Assembly (NCBI GenBank): GCA_964017235.1
Contig: OZ024930.1
Location: forward strand, 24,308,614-24,372,613
Length of the DNA: 64,000 nt
Direction of reading: 5' to 3'
Source of the DNA: Sabellastarte sp. h YS-2021
Taxonomy: Eukaryota > Annelida > Polychaeta > Sabellida > Sabellidae
The notes beneath the pieces were generated by a model. It did no database searches. It was not told the DNA's origin and worked only from the letters and a program-made list of their open reading frames with translations. The position numbers and the translations under genes were made by a program. Positions 12,556-23,624 of this stretch are shown here, piece by piece. Every line of letters begins with the position of its first letter. The stretch's first letter is position 1.

Positions 12556-12569
12556 TATAGGGTGGTAGA

Positions 12570-13380
12570 AGGCATTATACAAAATGAGGTTAAACATAGC
12601 AAGTATCACTTGTAGTGTTATATAAGTGTGTTATACATGTTGTACTGAATGTGGAGAACAACTGAATGTGTACATTTAATGACTAAACTAATGAATGTGT
12701 ATTTCCAATGGCACAGCAAACATCTATTGGATGTATACATTCCCTGGTATAACACAGTTATTGAATATGTATTTGAACTTAATAGAATGACATCGTTTTA
12801 GTAAGTAGATGCTGTGTTAAGTTGTTATTTTCATTGGCATGATAATTGATAGGTTAGTCACCTGTAGTCAGTATATCCTCCATTATTATTATAAAAGCTG
12901 ATAAAAAGTAACTATCTTAATCTGTTTACTAATCACATTATCAAAGTGGCCTTAACTGACATTATGGGTGCCACTACAGGACTATTTACACTTGATTCCC
13001 CAGTTTCACACAACAATCGCATAATTGCTATCAAGATGCAGAGTCATATACTAATCTAAAACCATGTTCCAATATTTATTGATAAAAGTAAATCTTCTAA
13101 TGTGTAAAATGTCTTTAATCAAAAGAGATTACTGCAATATTGAGAATTTTTCAAAAATAAATAAAAAACCATTTGCTTGATTGTAAGTAGAGCCAATATA
13201 AATACTGGTGTATTTGAGAGTAGCAGCAATAACTATTATCATGGCAGTATCAATATCTAAAAGCATTTTTACAAAGTTGGCTTTCTTTATTTGACACAAA
13301 CAAGGAAAGCTCAACTTCTTTGACTGCTGAAAGATATGGACAGCTTTTGGAAAAATGCCAGGAGTAAGCAGATTCAGAAA
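12570..13380. other. no recognisable gene
   Basis: AT-rich spacer between the LINE and an integrase fossil. I saw only short chance frames and no repeat that I can place. Confidence 0.45.
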
Positions 13381-14170
13381 TCATCAGATGAGTATAATGC
13401 TGTGAAATGCTTTGGCATTTTTACTATTGGTGGTGTTGAAAAATTAATTAAGAAGAGGAAGATAATAAATAAATAACCACCAATAAAGACTGGCATTGGA
13501 AAATACAGGGGATCCATACACAGCAAGGTCATGGAAGTATCAACAAGATGATGGCACACCTGAAGAAACTCAATGCCAACATCACCAAAAAGAGGTTGTG
13601 ACACTGTTCGTATAATTCTGTGAAGAGTGTAAAAAAGATATAACAAAGGCATTGTTGTGAAGTCAATTCAATCATCAGACATGAATTCAATGTGTCAAAA
13701 AGATCTCCTAGACATGGAGACTCTACGTCCCTTAGACAGAAAGTCAGCCAATGATGTGGCAACCACACCATTGGGCATCTTCCTGAGGACGAATGGTGCA
13801 CCTAACATCCTCCAGTCAGATCGACAAAGTTATAACAAAATTTATAGCTCTCTAGCCATATCTTAAACTTGGTCATGGTAGACATCGACATCCACAGTCC
13901 CAGTGTAGTGTGGAGAAGGCCAATGATGAGGTCCACAGACAACTTGTGTCTTGGATGGGTGAAAACAACTCTACTAGTTGGACCCATGTCCTTTTTTATT
14001 TTTACAATTCCCGAAAAACAGTCCTCACCATTCAAAGCTCAATATGTCACCATGTAAAGGTCTCTGTGGCAAAACAGCAAGTTTGGGCCTCACGTTTTGT
14101 CACATCTAAAGGATGTTTTATAGAATTGTTTTCAAGAGTAACACTTAGTTATTTTGTTGATGATTAAATA
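13380..14170 (+). pseudogene. decayed integrase-core fragment (LTR-retroelement or KRBA2/SCAND3-like type)
   Basis: The segment GAPNILQSD (about 13793-13820) matches the second half of a DDE integrase core, where G-x-P-x-x-L-x-S-D is typical. Downstream stretches in the region (SWMGENNSTSW, LFYFYNSRKT) fit the lines that normally follow in such integrases. It could derive from a Gypsy-type retroelement or from the related KRBA2/SCAND3-type integrase family. The piece is broken in several places and no terminal repeats were found, so it is an old fossil. Confidence 0.55.
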
Positions 14171-15105
14171 TATATTTCAAATTTGAGAGTTTATAATTTC
14201 ATTGTAACAGTTGGGTAAATTCACTTTGGGAGTTCTGAAAGTGAAGCAATCACATTTGTTTCGGGTAATATGCCAGCCCGTTAGTTATTGATTGGAAACT
14301 GGGAGAAAAGCCCCACAGGGGAAAAGCCCTACAGTTTTTGATTTCCATGTAGAAAAGCAATACACTTTTTCCCAGATTATGGAGAAAGTACTATACATTA
14401 TGTTTAGGTCGCTAATGAAAGAGTTAATCATTACCTAGAAGTAATAAACAATTTTAGAAGCAATAAAATAGATTACTGCATTAACAAGGTAAAACCTACT
14501 CTGGATTGCACTCTACCTCTAGATGATAATTGAGCAAAAGGAACATTGCAGTCAAATCTTCAACTAGAAATTCAGTTTCATTCCAGTACTTTTACAGTCA
14601 ATTCAACTTAGAACTGGTTTTTGAAGATTGGCATTTGTTTACTTTCTGTATTAGCACTGCAAAAATGTTTTGTTTCATGTGTTATTTGTACTGTAAATGT
14701 TAAAAGTATTTCTTGCATAGCAATAAATATGTAAGTTATATAGCAATTACTGAAAACAATAATAATTTTGAAATAATAGTGATACATAACTTTGAAAGGT
14801 TATATGTTTGTACATCATACTATCTAAAAATGACTTTTATCCACATTCTCAAAAATGGTGTAGGGCTTTTTCCAAAGGCATTCACAAATTGTACCAATTT
14901 CCTTTGTATGAATTTTTTCGTAGGACTTTTCTGTATTGTTTGAAATAGACAAGTTAAAAGAGAGAAGCATATTTGGCAGCAAAAATTAAAACTATCAAGA
15001 GTGTATCAAAACTGGTGCAGGTTATTTTGGACAGAGGAAACACCAAGCAATTGTTATTTTTGTAACTTCCAAATTTTACACACCAGTGAAACATGTATTA
15101 TCCTT
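14170..15105. other. no recognisable gene
   Basis: AT-rich sequence without domain motifs or clear repeats. Only short chance frames. Confidence 0.45.
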
Positions 15106-15109
15106 GAAA

Positions 15110-15676
15110 TGTCTTAGACGTAGCTACGTCTTAGGCTTAACTCCAGTCCTAAAGTTAAGACTTTTGTCTCAGCTAAGTTTTGTCTTGAAACCGTATTCAC
15201 AAAGGGTGACTTAGCTAAGTCCAAGATTATCAAATAACCACAGTGGTTTTCTGTGTCATGTGAACTTTCTTTTCTATTGAAACTATAATATTGGTGACAT
15301 ATATCCTTCATTTAATGCATTTTATCTAAGAAAAAGTGCTGTTTTGAAATGGAAAACCTTGTTACCACATATAAACTTTCCAAAGACTACTTTAGTGGGT
15401 GTTCTGTATAATTATACTTTTGTAACAGCCATTTCAAATTTTGAAGTGGAGAAAAGTTTATGGCGGCCATATTTAAGCCCTGTTTATAAAATTTAAGCCC
15501 ACTACCAACCAGTCTTAAAGTTGGGCCCTTGGCTAAGCCTAAGACCGGTCTTAAATTCTTTATGAATACCACTAAGCCTAAGACAAAAGTCTTAGAAGTT
15601 TTTGGGCAGAAACTTGAGACAAAAGTCTCAACTTTAAGCCTAAACCCTGGCTAAGACCTTTCGTGAATACGGGCCC
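15110..15676. repeat. inverted-repeat (MITE-like) element
   Basis: The right arm ends in gacctttcgtgaatacgggccc, the reverse complement of which (gggcccgtattcacgaaagg) has a degraded partner at about 15190 (ccgtattcacaaagggtgac). Between them lie many cttaggcttaag-type and agacttttgtct-type segments pointing in both directions. The end resembles the longer-spaced elements at 55254-55970 and 58646-59558, so I place all three in one loose family. No transposase is encoded. The left end is not clear. Confidence 0.6.
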
Positions 15677-16205
15677 AGAGTTCCAATCCCTTTTTTTAAA
15701 ACTAAGCATGTTTTTGAATAAAACAGTTTTAAAAAGTCTAATTTTATAATAGCATGTTACTTTTATTCACACTTAGTTCCAGCATTCAATTTACTCTGTT
15801 CATATAATTCACATTTCCTGTTGGGAATATATCTCAGAGCTTAGACCAAGACTACCCCAAACCAAAAGATACAAGACAAAGTATACAAGACTATACATGA
15901 TCCTGCGAGTTTTTGTACAGTGAAGGACAATCATACAATCAACCCCACTGTTTGTGAAAGGTGTACTAAATCCTTCATTACTCCAATATAATGGGTTCAT
16001 ATTAAAAACTTCATAGTGAGCTTGAATACCCCTTATACACACCACTAACCACCCATACTACCCTTGCTTGGTTACTTCAAGCTCAACCCACGTGCCTGTT
16101 AAGTGATTTCAGTGGTTATTCATAAATAGGCAGTAGGTGTATTTCACAAACAAAAATCTGCATATCTGTGCAATAAAGATTTACATAGATTCTATATATT
16201 CTTTG

Positions 16206-16277
16206 GATTAGCTAGATTCGTAAAATGCAATGTCCTCAACATCAGAATCCAGATGAGAAAAAAATGAGATCAGTAAC
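16206..16277 (-). CDS. possible terminal exon of an unidentified host gene
   Basis: On the minus strand an acceptor-like attatatttacag is followed by 23 codons ending in TAG/TAA context: LLISFF, then SHLDSDVEDIAFYESS and a TAA stop. An acidic tail of this kind looks like a real protein C terminus, perhaps just after a membrane segment. A possible AATAAA (plus-strand tttatt) lies near 15750. The exon would start in phase 0, compatible with the phase-0 end of the Ly6-like exon 9 kb upstream on the same strand, but nothing ties them together. Too short to identify; it may be chance. Confidence 0.3.
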
Positions 16278-16320
16278 TGTAAATATAATAAAAATTACAT
16301 ATTTCTTATAATTTGTTGCT

Positions 16321-16544
16321 GAGGGGGCTCTGTGGTGTAGCGGTTAGAGTTTTCGCCTCCAACCTCTGAGGCCGCTGGTTCGAATCTCGGGCCGGGCACT
16401 TTATGTTGGAAAGTTGGTAGTTACTTGCTGATGCCCGGTGGTTTACAGTGCAGTATGCACTGGTTTCCTCCACCTGTAAACTACCCGTCGCAATATGACC
16501 CTGGCCGTTGGAACGTGACGTAAAACAACAAATAAATCTAAATC
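16321..16544 (+). mobile_element. SINE family B, full length
   Basis: The tRNA-like head has the A box tggtgtagcgg and the B box ggttcgaatct. It is followed by the body (gttggaaagttggtagtta, ggtttcctccacctgtaaac, caatatgaccctggccgttg, gacgtaaaacaac) and an AAATCTAAATCT tail. The 14-base duplication tataatttgttgct lies at 16307-16320 and 16545-16558. Confidence 0.9.
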
Positions 16545-16559
16545 TATAATTTGTTGCTA

Positions 16560-17410
16560 TAATTTGCCGCCATTATTTTGCGCAGAACTATCGGTAATCC
16601 AATGAATCTCAATCTGTAGATATACATAAGGTGTTAAGTCAACGGATTCCTAATCCAAATTAGGATTCTCATCACATCCCAAGTAAATCTTTTTTTTTTT
16701 TTTTTTTTTTTTTTTTGTCCCACGAATCTAGATTTCAGGGATTGTGGTTGTAAAATATGTCTCCTGTACTACCCTGGGTAGGAATGGCGACATTGTAAAA
16801 ACTCTATTCAGAAAGAGAGCAGTAACAAGAAAATCTCTACACACAGTGATGGTAAAGTGACAAAATGTAATACAGTAAAGTAGAATCTAACCCATAAAAT
16901 CCCAAGAGTGTAGTGAATTATATAAAATGATATTCGTGTGTATTTACTTCCTTTTAGAATTTTTCGCGTGTTTTAAATTAGATAAATCAGATAAGTGATC
17001 TGTAGAAGCCCGAGCTCTATCGAGGCTCGCGCTTAAAAACATTCAGTATATATAAATATGCACTGGTGTATGCTTTCAACTTAGCCATTTGTGGAAATAA
17101 ACTTTTTTTTTTCTTTTCAAATATTTGCAGTGGATAGGTATATGCAAAGTTGTATACACAATGGTTTCTGACACTGTTCAGGTTTTTGTGAAATGCTTAA
17201 TTAGAGCAATATAAAAGACATAGTGTCGATTCAAGGGGTAAACCTAACTTCTAGTCGCTTCAAGGGGCACCGATGCAGCAATTCATGCAAATAACTTTCT
17301 TCCTTCTTTCACCTTGCATCATTAATATTGGACAGTCTTTTTATGCTTTACACATCAAAAATACGTTAATATTTTCAATTCATAATTTATTGGTGTAAAA
17401 GACCTTAAAA
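16560..17410. other. no recognisable gene; long T run
   Basis: Contains a homopolymer of more than 25 T near 16690-16716 and a short inverted motif, agcccgagctct/gaggctcgcgct, near 17008-17035 that recurs near 25967-25992. I see no coding region. Confidence 0.45.
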
Positions 17411-17415
17411 TCTGT

Positions 17416-18253
17416 CAGTTTCCTAAGTCAAGGTCATACAACAAGGTCAGGTAAAGGTCACATTTGTGATGTCCAAAGGAAAGAGGGTGAAGCTCCATTT
17501 GAGGAATTTATTTACATGTTAATAAATTTGCAAATAAGTTTTAAAAGATTTCAAGAATTTGAAAGGTTTTAAAAACACCATACATAAAACAATCACAGAC
17601 AACTCGTGTAAAATAAAAAGAAAATCGCAGACAATTCATGTACAGACATAATAAGCATATATGGACAACTCGTGTCCTACAAAATAATAATACTTGTACT
17701 GTAATATGTTAGTGAGGAGCCAAGAGAGGGGGCTACCAGGGAACTGCCTGGCCCTACCTTGGACTACAATAATGTGCATTGTTTAATTGTCAAAATCGAG
17801 AGGGGGTCATCCAGGGTCAGCCTGGAGCCACCTAAGGTCAAACCCGACCATGTGTCACAACTTAGAATGGTGTACCAGGGAGGAGGGTGGGTAAAATTCC
17901 TTGAATACTTGTGTCACCTTCAAATCTCAGAATCAATATGGCTCCACAATGACATGGGTTTAAAAACTTGAACCCCAATTAGAATCTGATTGGTTGTTAT
18001 GTAATGTCATTCTAACCAAATGTAAACCGAAATTTTTAAGGTATCAAGTAAACTGATGTAGCAGGCCCCTAACAGGCCGTGCTACCCACAGTTTCCTAAG
18101 TCAAGGTCATACAACAAGGTCAGGTAAAGGTCACATTTGTGATGTCCAAAGGAAAGAGGGTGAAGCTCCATTTGAGGAATTTATTTACATGTTAATAAAT
18201 TTGCAAATAAGTTTTAAAAGATTTCAAGAATTTGAAAGGTTTTAAAAACACCA
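17416..18253 (-). repeat. 3' terminal block B1-A2-spacer-B2 of YR element 2
   Basis: Two 165-base B repeats (17416-17580, 18089-18253) bracket a 310-base unique spacer and one 204-base A repeat (17891-18094). In split-repeat YR elements this block lets the cDNA be completed and circularised by base pairing between terminal and internal copies. The A2/B1 junction shares cagttt with both outer ends, so the junction is probably the copy of the circle joint. Confidence 0.88.
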
Positions 18254-18260
18254 AGCCCAA

Positions 18261-19250
18261 CTAGATAGAATGGGGAATTATTGCCGCAAAAGTGGAGGGA
18301 ATAATTGAGGGAGCCAAAGAGGCGTTCTGGAGGTAGGTCCAAACCGCAGCACTCCGCCATAAGCCATGGGCCATGATGCGCTGGAGTTGGATGTTATTAT
18401 CGTAGGCTAGAGTGGCCCCAGAACGCCTGAAAGTATGGAAGCCATGCCCCAGCAAGGGGATGCCAAGATGTGAAAGAACTTTCCTCAAACTGTCCCTAAT
18501 GGTAGTGTCAATAACTGGATGGTAAGGAATGTTTTTATGTGAAAATAAAGGGGAAGTCCCAGGCAATTGTCTAGAAGTTAGCACTTTCTGAATAGCTGAC
18601 ACTGGACACAATGTCTTATTGCTAAGAGCTGGTATCTGGACAAAATGATGAGCAGACCTATCCTGCAAGGTCTTGGTCCACTTAATCAAAATGTGGGCCC
18701 CGGGGTCCTGGAAAATAACATCCTGTCTAAGGATGTGCCTTAGGGGATCAAATTTGAACCTGGAGTGAGGAGCCACATTGGACATCCTGAGAAAGGCAAA
18801 GAAAGCTACTAAGAAGACAGCTCTAAACAGGTCAGGGTCATCCAGAATACTACAAGCTCTGGAAATGGCAGCCAAGGTGGAAAGGTCAAAAACGCCCCTA
18901 GGGGTAGGAGGAAGTGTGGAGTTGATTGAAATACTTCTGAGGTAAGAAGTGACCAAATGATGTGAAAAAGGGGAGATAGGCCAATGAAAACGTTTTGCAG
19001 CTGACTTAATAGATGAGATATAGTTCTGAATTACTTTATGGGACAATGAGTTAGCATATAGATATTCCATAAAAGCCAGAAGAGAATGAACCGAAGGGAT
19101 AGGGGAAAGAGACATGAATGTAGTAAAAGATAAATAAGTTCTCAAATGTGTTCTGTGAGCATTCATAGTGGACGGTCTGAATGCGTTCTTGGTTCTGTCC
19201 AGAGCAGATCTCACCAATGAAGATGAAGGAAGGTTCGAATCTGAAATCAC
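18261..19250 (-). CDS. tyrosine recombinase of YR element 2
   Basis: An open frame of about 329 codons. The N-terminal SAM-like half (HLRTYLSFTTF, YANSLSHKVIQNYISSIKSA) is followed by catalytic boxes FLRMSNVAPHS (Arg), ILIKWTKTLQD (Lys), HTFRRSGATLA (His-x-x-Arg) and HGLWRSAAVWTYLQ with the likely nucleophile Tyr. The frame opens right after the RNase H end without a convincing ATG; a splice-acceptor-like cttgtgatttcag lies exactly there. It would integrate the circular cDNA. Confidence 0.87.
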   Translation of the reverse strand: MISDSNLPSSSLVRSALDRTKNAFRPSTMNAHRTHLRTYLSFTTFMSLSPIPSVHSLLAFMEYLYANSLSHKVIQNYISSIKSAAKRFHWPISPFSHHLVTSYLRSISINSTLPPTPRGVFDLSTLAAISRACSILDDPDLFRAVFLVAFFAFLRMSNVAPHSRFKFDPLRHILRQDVIFQDPGAHILIKWTKTLQDRSAHHFVQIPALSNKTLCPVSAIQKVLTSRQLPGTSPLFSHKNIPYHPVIDTTIRDSLRKVLSHLGIPLLGHGFHTFRRSGATLAYDNNIQLQRIMAHGLWRSAAVWTYLQNASLAPSIIPSTFAAIIPHSI

Positions 19251-22154
19251 AAGTGAGTATGAAGGTCAAAATGGCTTGGAAAAACCCTATCCCATTTATA
19301 ATTCTGTTTTAACTCAAGGAAAATGTTATGGTTAACAGGTTTATCAGAATAAATCCTAGAAAGGGTGTCAGCTATCACATTCTTGACCCCAGGAATATGC
19401 TTGATATTAAGGTCAATGTCATAAGCGGAAGTAGTGAGCCATATGTTCCTTATACAAAGGGCAAGGAAAGGGTCTCTGGTTTTGCTGGTCTTGACCACCT
19501 GGACCACTCCGAGGTTGTCACAATTGACTGAAATAGAGCCATGTTGCCAAAATTGGCCCCAAATCCGAAGGGCAATCACAATGTTCATCATCTCTAAATG
19601 AACTATGGTGAGTTCAAGGTCGCCACAGTTATGTATAGGGGTGGCATATACCCTATCCCGCCAAACTGCTCCCATACCCGTAAGGCAAGCGTCTAGGTAA
19701 AGGGACTGGACCTCATCAACATCAGATTTAATTATGTAAGATATGCCATTGTAAGTGGGCAAAAAGGTGAGAAACCATTGCAAGTCTCTATGAAAGTCCA
19801 CATTCAAATATATCTTCCTGCAATGGTGATTCTTCCTAAATAATTCGAGAATTCTATTAATGAAAATCCTGGAAGGTTTAACACACTTGTGTATGTAGAT
19901 CAATTTCCCTAGTAAAGATTGAAAAGCTTGCCTAGAAAGGTGTGTCTTTTGACTGGCTTGTATACAGGCCTCATAGATTTCCCGCAATTTTTCTTGAGCA
20001 ATACTCATAGTATTGGTGTTTATATCAATATCTATGCCCAGACACCCGAGTTTCTTTGTTGGGGGGGGTGACCTTGTCCTGATTTAAAGGTAAACCCAAG
20101 TCTTTCAATAGATCACATAGAGTTGCAAACTGGGCATCAGCCTTAGATTTAGGGGCAACCACAATGTAATCATCTATATAACAATGCAACTTTACACCGT
20201 GTCTGGCCATGATGTGAGCAATAGCGTCGGATAAAATCTGAAACGATCCGGATCCGTGGGTCCAGCCGAACGCGATCGCCAGATCCACATAGAACGCATC
20301 CTTCCAACGAATACCCAGTTTCAAAGCATCAGCGGGATCAACCCTAAGGTTGCGAAATGCTCGAGCGACATCCACCTTGAGCAGAACCGTGTCGTCTACC
20401 GCGTTTGAAATGTCCCTCACAATATCATCAATAGTGGGGAACTTCAATATGAAAGGGGTGGAGTTGTAGTTGTCCTTGTTTACGTGATCATTAACTGAAT
20501 GGCCATGAGGGTGGGAAAGGTTCAATATTACCCGCCTCTTGTCTGTATCTTTAGGCCTGGTAAGAAGTGGAGACCAATGATATTGGTCATGATTAATATT
20601 ATTAACAGGACCTAATAAAGCACCCAATTTACTTTCCTTATCAAGATAACTTTGAACTTGACTGGGATATTGACAGGCAGAAAAGTGATTAGTGATTTCT
20701 TTGTTACATAATTCTTGTGGGTTATGCAAAGACAATGGATAGCCAAACCTAATATACTGGATGACGCGTTTGTCCGCGTAGTCACGAAGATGGTGTTCCC
20801 ATGCTTCCACATTGAGACCAGACTTGATGGGTATCCTGGCCATACGATAATTAGGAACGCCTGTATTCAAGATAACATCAGCGATTTGCAATAGCTTATC
20901 AACAGAAGAAATCTCAACAGGGGCCCTATCTGGACCAATGAAGGTGAAATCAGTAGGGGCTTGGTTCAAATAGCCAACTGTCTTATCTGGATAGTTAAAA
21001 TCAACTGCCATACGCTTGTGAAAACATGGAGTCTTACAGGGATCTACAAGATCATTGACAGGTATATTGTCAAACGAACGCGGCTTGTCGTGAGTGGTAG
21101 TCGTATCGACATCCAAGCAATCCCAGTCAGGTCTACTAACTGGAGAAGTGTCATAATCAGGATTAATATTTGTCAACATCGAGTCAATAATATCCAGCAT
21201 GTACTTTTCATATGTACAGCCGTAGTATTCATGAGTCCTAATATCCTCACAATAATTGCTATATGCCAATTTAGGGTTACTATGTTCCTCGTGACTTCTT
21301 ACATATGAGTTGTATGAGAGTATTTCTAGCTCAACTCTATGTATAATCTGTAAAAATGCTTCTACAGGGCTAGCATACGGTATGAGGGTACCAAATTGCC
21401 CCCCCTGGGGATGTATGTACAAATGATAACCCCAGTCCTGATCTGAACCCCCATGGAGATAGACTACAGTAGCCCATTTACCCTTGAACCATCTAACATG
21501 ATTGGTAACACTCATGGTGATTTGGTCATTTCCAGGGTTGGTCATATTAGTCAAATGTCCCTGATGGTCTATGTGACTCATAGCAGCATAACAGTATGTG
21601 CCCGTGTTATCATAAATCCGGATCATAGGTACCTCAAAGTTGGTATGCACTCCAACATTATCAATTTGCGCAACCTGGTTAGTAAGCATATGGCCATACT
21701 TTCCTTCCCTGTTACAATGATAATCATAGTGGGGATAATATTCATACCCATAACCACGGTAGTGTGCTAAACCACAGTATCCAGACATGTCACAGGTATG
21801 GTCATTGCCCTGGGGATAATATTCATACCCATGGCCACCTTCAGCTATAAAACCACAATAGCCGCTCAAGTTGTTACTATAATGATAGACCTGGCCCTGG
21901 GGATAATATTCGCACCCAGTACCATAGTTACACATAAGATCAGTGGCCATGGCTACATCACCACCAGCACAACAATGTTCATAATGTATGGAATCGTTCA
22001 AATAGTCATTGTTCAAAGGATGAGATATATTAAGTGTATCTTTAACTTCTATATTAAAAGATTCAGAATTTCTAGTGATGTTACAAATGTCATTGTCAAA
22101 ATGTACTTGATTATTATCTGTCTTTGCAGGAAATAACTTCGGATCCGGCCACAT
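19247..22154 (-). pseudogene. reverse transcriptase-RNase H region of YR element 2
   Basis: The N-terminal 230 or so residues are a Tyr/Gly/His-rich linker with three spaced copies of an EYYPQG-like unit. A conserved pre-RT block follows (FGYPLSLHNP, CQYPSQVQSYLDKE), then RT motifs VILNLSHPHG, LLKVDVARAFRNLRVDP, AFGWTHGSGSFQ and CYIDDYIVVA. RNase H shows LYLDACLTGMGAVW, HLEMMNIVIALRIW, CDNLGVVQVV and IKHIPGVKNVIADTLSR. The protein would copy element RNA into cDNA. It carries about one break as a whole and is otherwise open. Confidence 0.85.
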
Positions 22155-22187
22155 AGCTGCAGAGTGGCCCAGAGGTCGACCAAGTTC

Positions 22188-23381
22188 CTATTTTGTTACA
22201 GATGATCTTTGATCCTGGCCACCATTGGTATTGCGACTATAACATCTGGTTTCTGGGTGACCCAACGAACGTCCAAGCTTAAAACAATATGCACAGAAAT
22301 GCTTGTAAGTCCCATGATGCCCCTCACTATTACAAGTACCTTCATTGAAGAAACGACAGATCCTGACCTTGCTGCCCGATGATGCTACGGTTTGAACATT
22401 ATGCATGGCTAACTGAGAGTTGCTGATCCTATTTATGGACCATTGCGTGGAATCAGCCCATCCGAGGCGGCCCTCCTCAATGTCAGTCATGGACACCGCC
22501 CAAGCTGACCTGACGGCAGCCCACGGAAGCGATACAGCGTCTTTCATAGAAGCAGTCATCTGGATTAAAACGTTTCTCGCCAAAACATGATCATCAATCT
22601 GCAGAATGTTTGCCAGTTGTCCAGAAACCCATTGGGCCAAAGTCAGTTCGTCATAAGCTGGCTTCTTTAAATGTGAAGCCGAGACCAACCCCTCGTTAGG
22701 CCAGCGAAACTGGGGACCCATAGATGTTGTGTCGGTGGTATTGTAGCGGCCTGACTTCTTTCGCAGAACCATGGCCTTACCTTGCAGTACCTCCCTGTCA
22801 CACTGTTGCTCATAGCTGGCCAATAACTGAGACACTGCTGTAGATATGCTTGGAATAGATCTCAGAGCGTCCACCTTAGGTGCCACCGCATCCCTAGCGT
22901 CACTGGCAGAAAGTGGGGGTCGTTTACCTTCCGTGGTAGTACCGTGGCTATCCGCCCCTGCCGTCGCCAGCTGAGCAGGGATGTTCTGATGAGTTGGATG
23001 TATGAAAGCCGCCTGATGTGAGGAGGTAGCCCTAGGTCCCCGATTAACTGGTTGAATAGTGGGTGAGGTCAGAGGTGTTGAGCTAATGCTACCATTCCGT
23101 TCAAATCTGTCCATTCTCCTGGAGAGTTCCTGGTTGGATGCATCTAGCTTGCTAAGCATATCAAGTATGGCCTGACCGGTAGTGGCTGATAACAGGGGTT
23201 GTGTTGAAGAATCAGCAGTACTTACTGGTGGCTGTTGTACAGACGACTGTAGATATGAACCGTCGTTAAATGACGCAGACTTCTGTTTCTTGCTTTTCCT
23301 AGGCGTCGACCTTGCTTTGTCAGAAGCCCTTGTCTTCCTCTTTCCTTCTGTTGCAGGGGATTTTTTTCGGTTACCCGGCAT
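22188..23381 (-). CDS. gag-like ORF of YR element 2
   Basis: About 397 codons from the ATG of MPGNRKKSPATEGKRK (23381); the open frame upstream lacks an ATG. The N terminus is very basic, the middle is Ser/Thr/Gln-rich, then comes a core shared with the other YR elements here (FRWPNEGLVSA, YDELTLAQWVSGQ). The C terminus has a Cys/His cluster: CRFFNEGTCNSEGHHG, HFCAYCF and HPETRC. It probably binds the element RNA. Unlike the gags of elements 3 and 6, it has no Cys/His cluster at its N terminus. Confidence 0.75.
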   Translation of the reverse strand: MPGNRKKSPATEGKRKTRASDKARSTPRKSKKQKSASFNDGSYLQSSVQQPPVSTADSSTQPLLSATTGQAILDMLSKLDASNQELSRRMDRFERNGSISSTPLTSPTIQPVNRGPRATSSHQAAFIHPTHQNIPAQLATAGADSHGTTTEGKRPPLSASDARDAVAPKVDALRSIPSISTAVSQLLASYEQQCDREVLQGKAMVLRKKSGRYNTTDTTSMGPQFRWPNEGLVSASHLKKPAYDELTLAQWVSGQLANILQIDDHVLARNVLIQMTASMKDAVSLPWAAVRSAWAVSMTDIEEGRLGWADSTQWSINRISNSQLAMHNVQTVASSGSKVRICRFFNEGTCNSEGHHGTYKHFCAYCFKLGRSLGHPETRCYSRNTNGGQDQRSSVTK

Positions 23382-23624
23382 AATTAAAAATAAATAAAAC
23401 CCTAAAAGAAGACAGTAAAATTCCTTGAATACTTGTGTCACCTTCAAATCTCAGAATCAATATGGCTCCACAATGACATGGGTTTAAAAACTTGAACCCC
23501 AATTAGAATCTGATTGGTTGTTATGTAATGTCATTCTAACCAAATGTAAACCGAAATTTTTAAGGTATCAAGTAAACTGATGTAGCAGGCCCCTAACAGG
23601 CCGTGCTACCCACAGTTTGGGTTT

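Larger units (their letters stand above)
17416..23618 (-). mobile_element. YR retroelement 2 (DIRS order, Ngaro-like), nearly whole
   Basis: On the minus strand the order is gag, RT-RNase H, tyrosine recombinase. Terminal structure is that of split direct repeats. Repeat A (204 bases) lies at 23415-23618 and 17891-18094; repeat B (165 bases) lies at 18089-18253 and 17416-17580. Read 5' to 3' this gives A1-ORFs-B1A2-spacer-B2. A and B overlap at the shared cagttt. The two copies of each repeat look identical by eye, so the insertion is young. There is no target duplication, as expected for recombinase integration; the empty site would read across a single cagttt. It looks almost whole, with about one break in the coding part. 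No methyltransferase domain lies between RNase H and YR. Confidence 0.9.

Noticed and set aside
16690-16716. Long T run as the tail of an inserted element
   Set aside because: No element body or target duplication adjoins it; treated as a homopolymer.
17416-18253. The 165-base repeats at 17416 and 18089 as LTRs of a small element
   Set aside because: Their order with the 204-base repeats matches split direct repeats of one YR element; there is no target duplication and no LTR signature.
20961-22136. Plus-strand frames of 105-115 codons within 20.9-22.1 kb
   Set aside because: They lie antisense to the RT region of YR element 2 and show no motif of their own.
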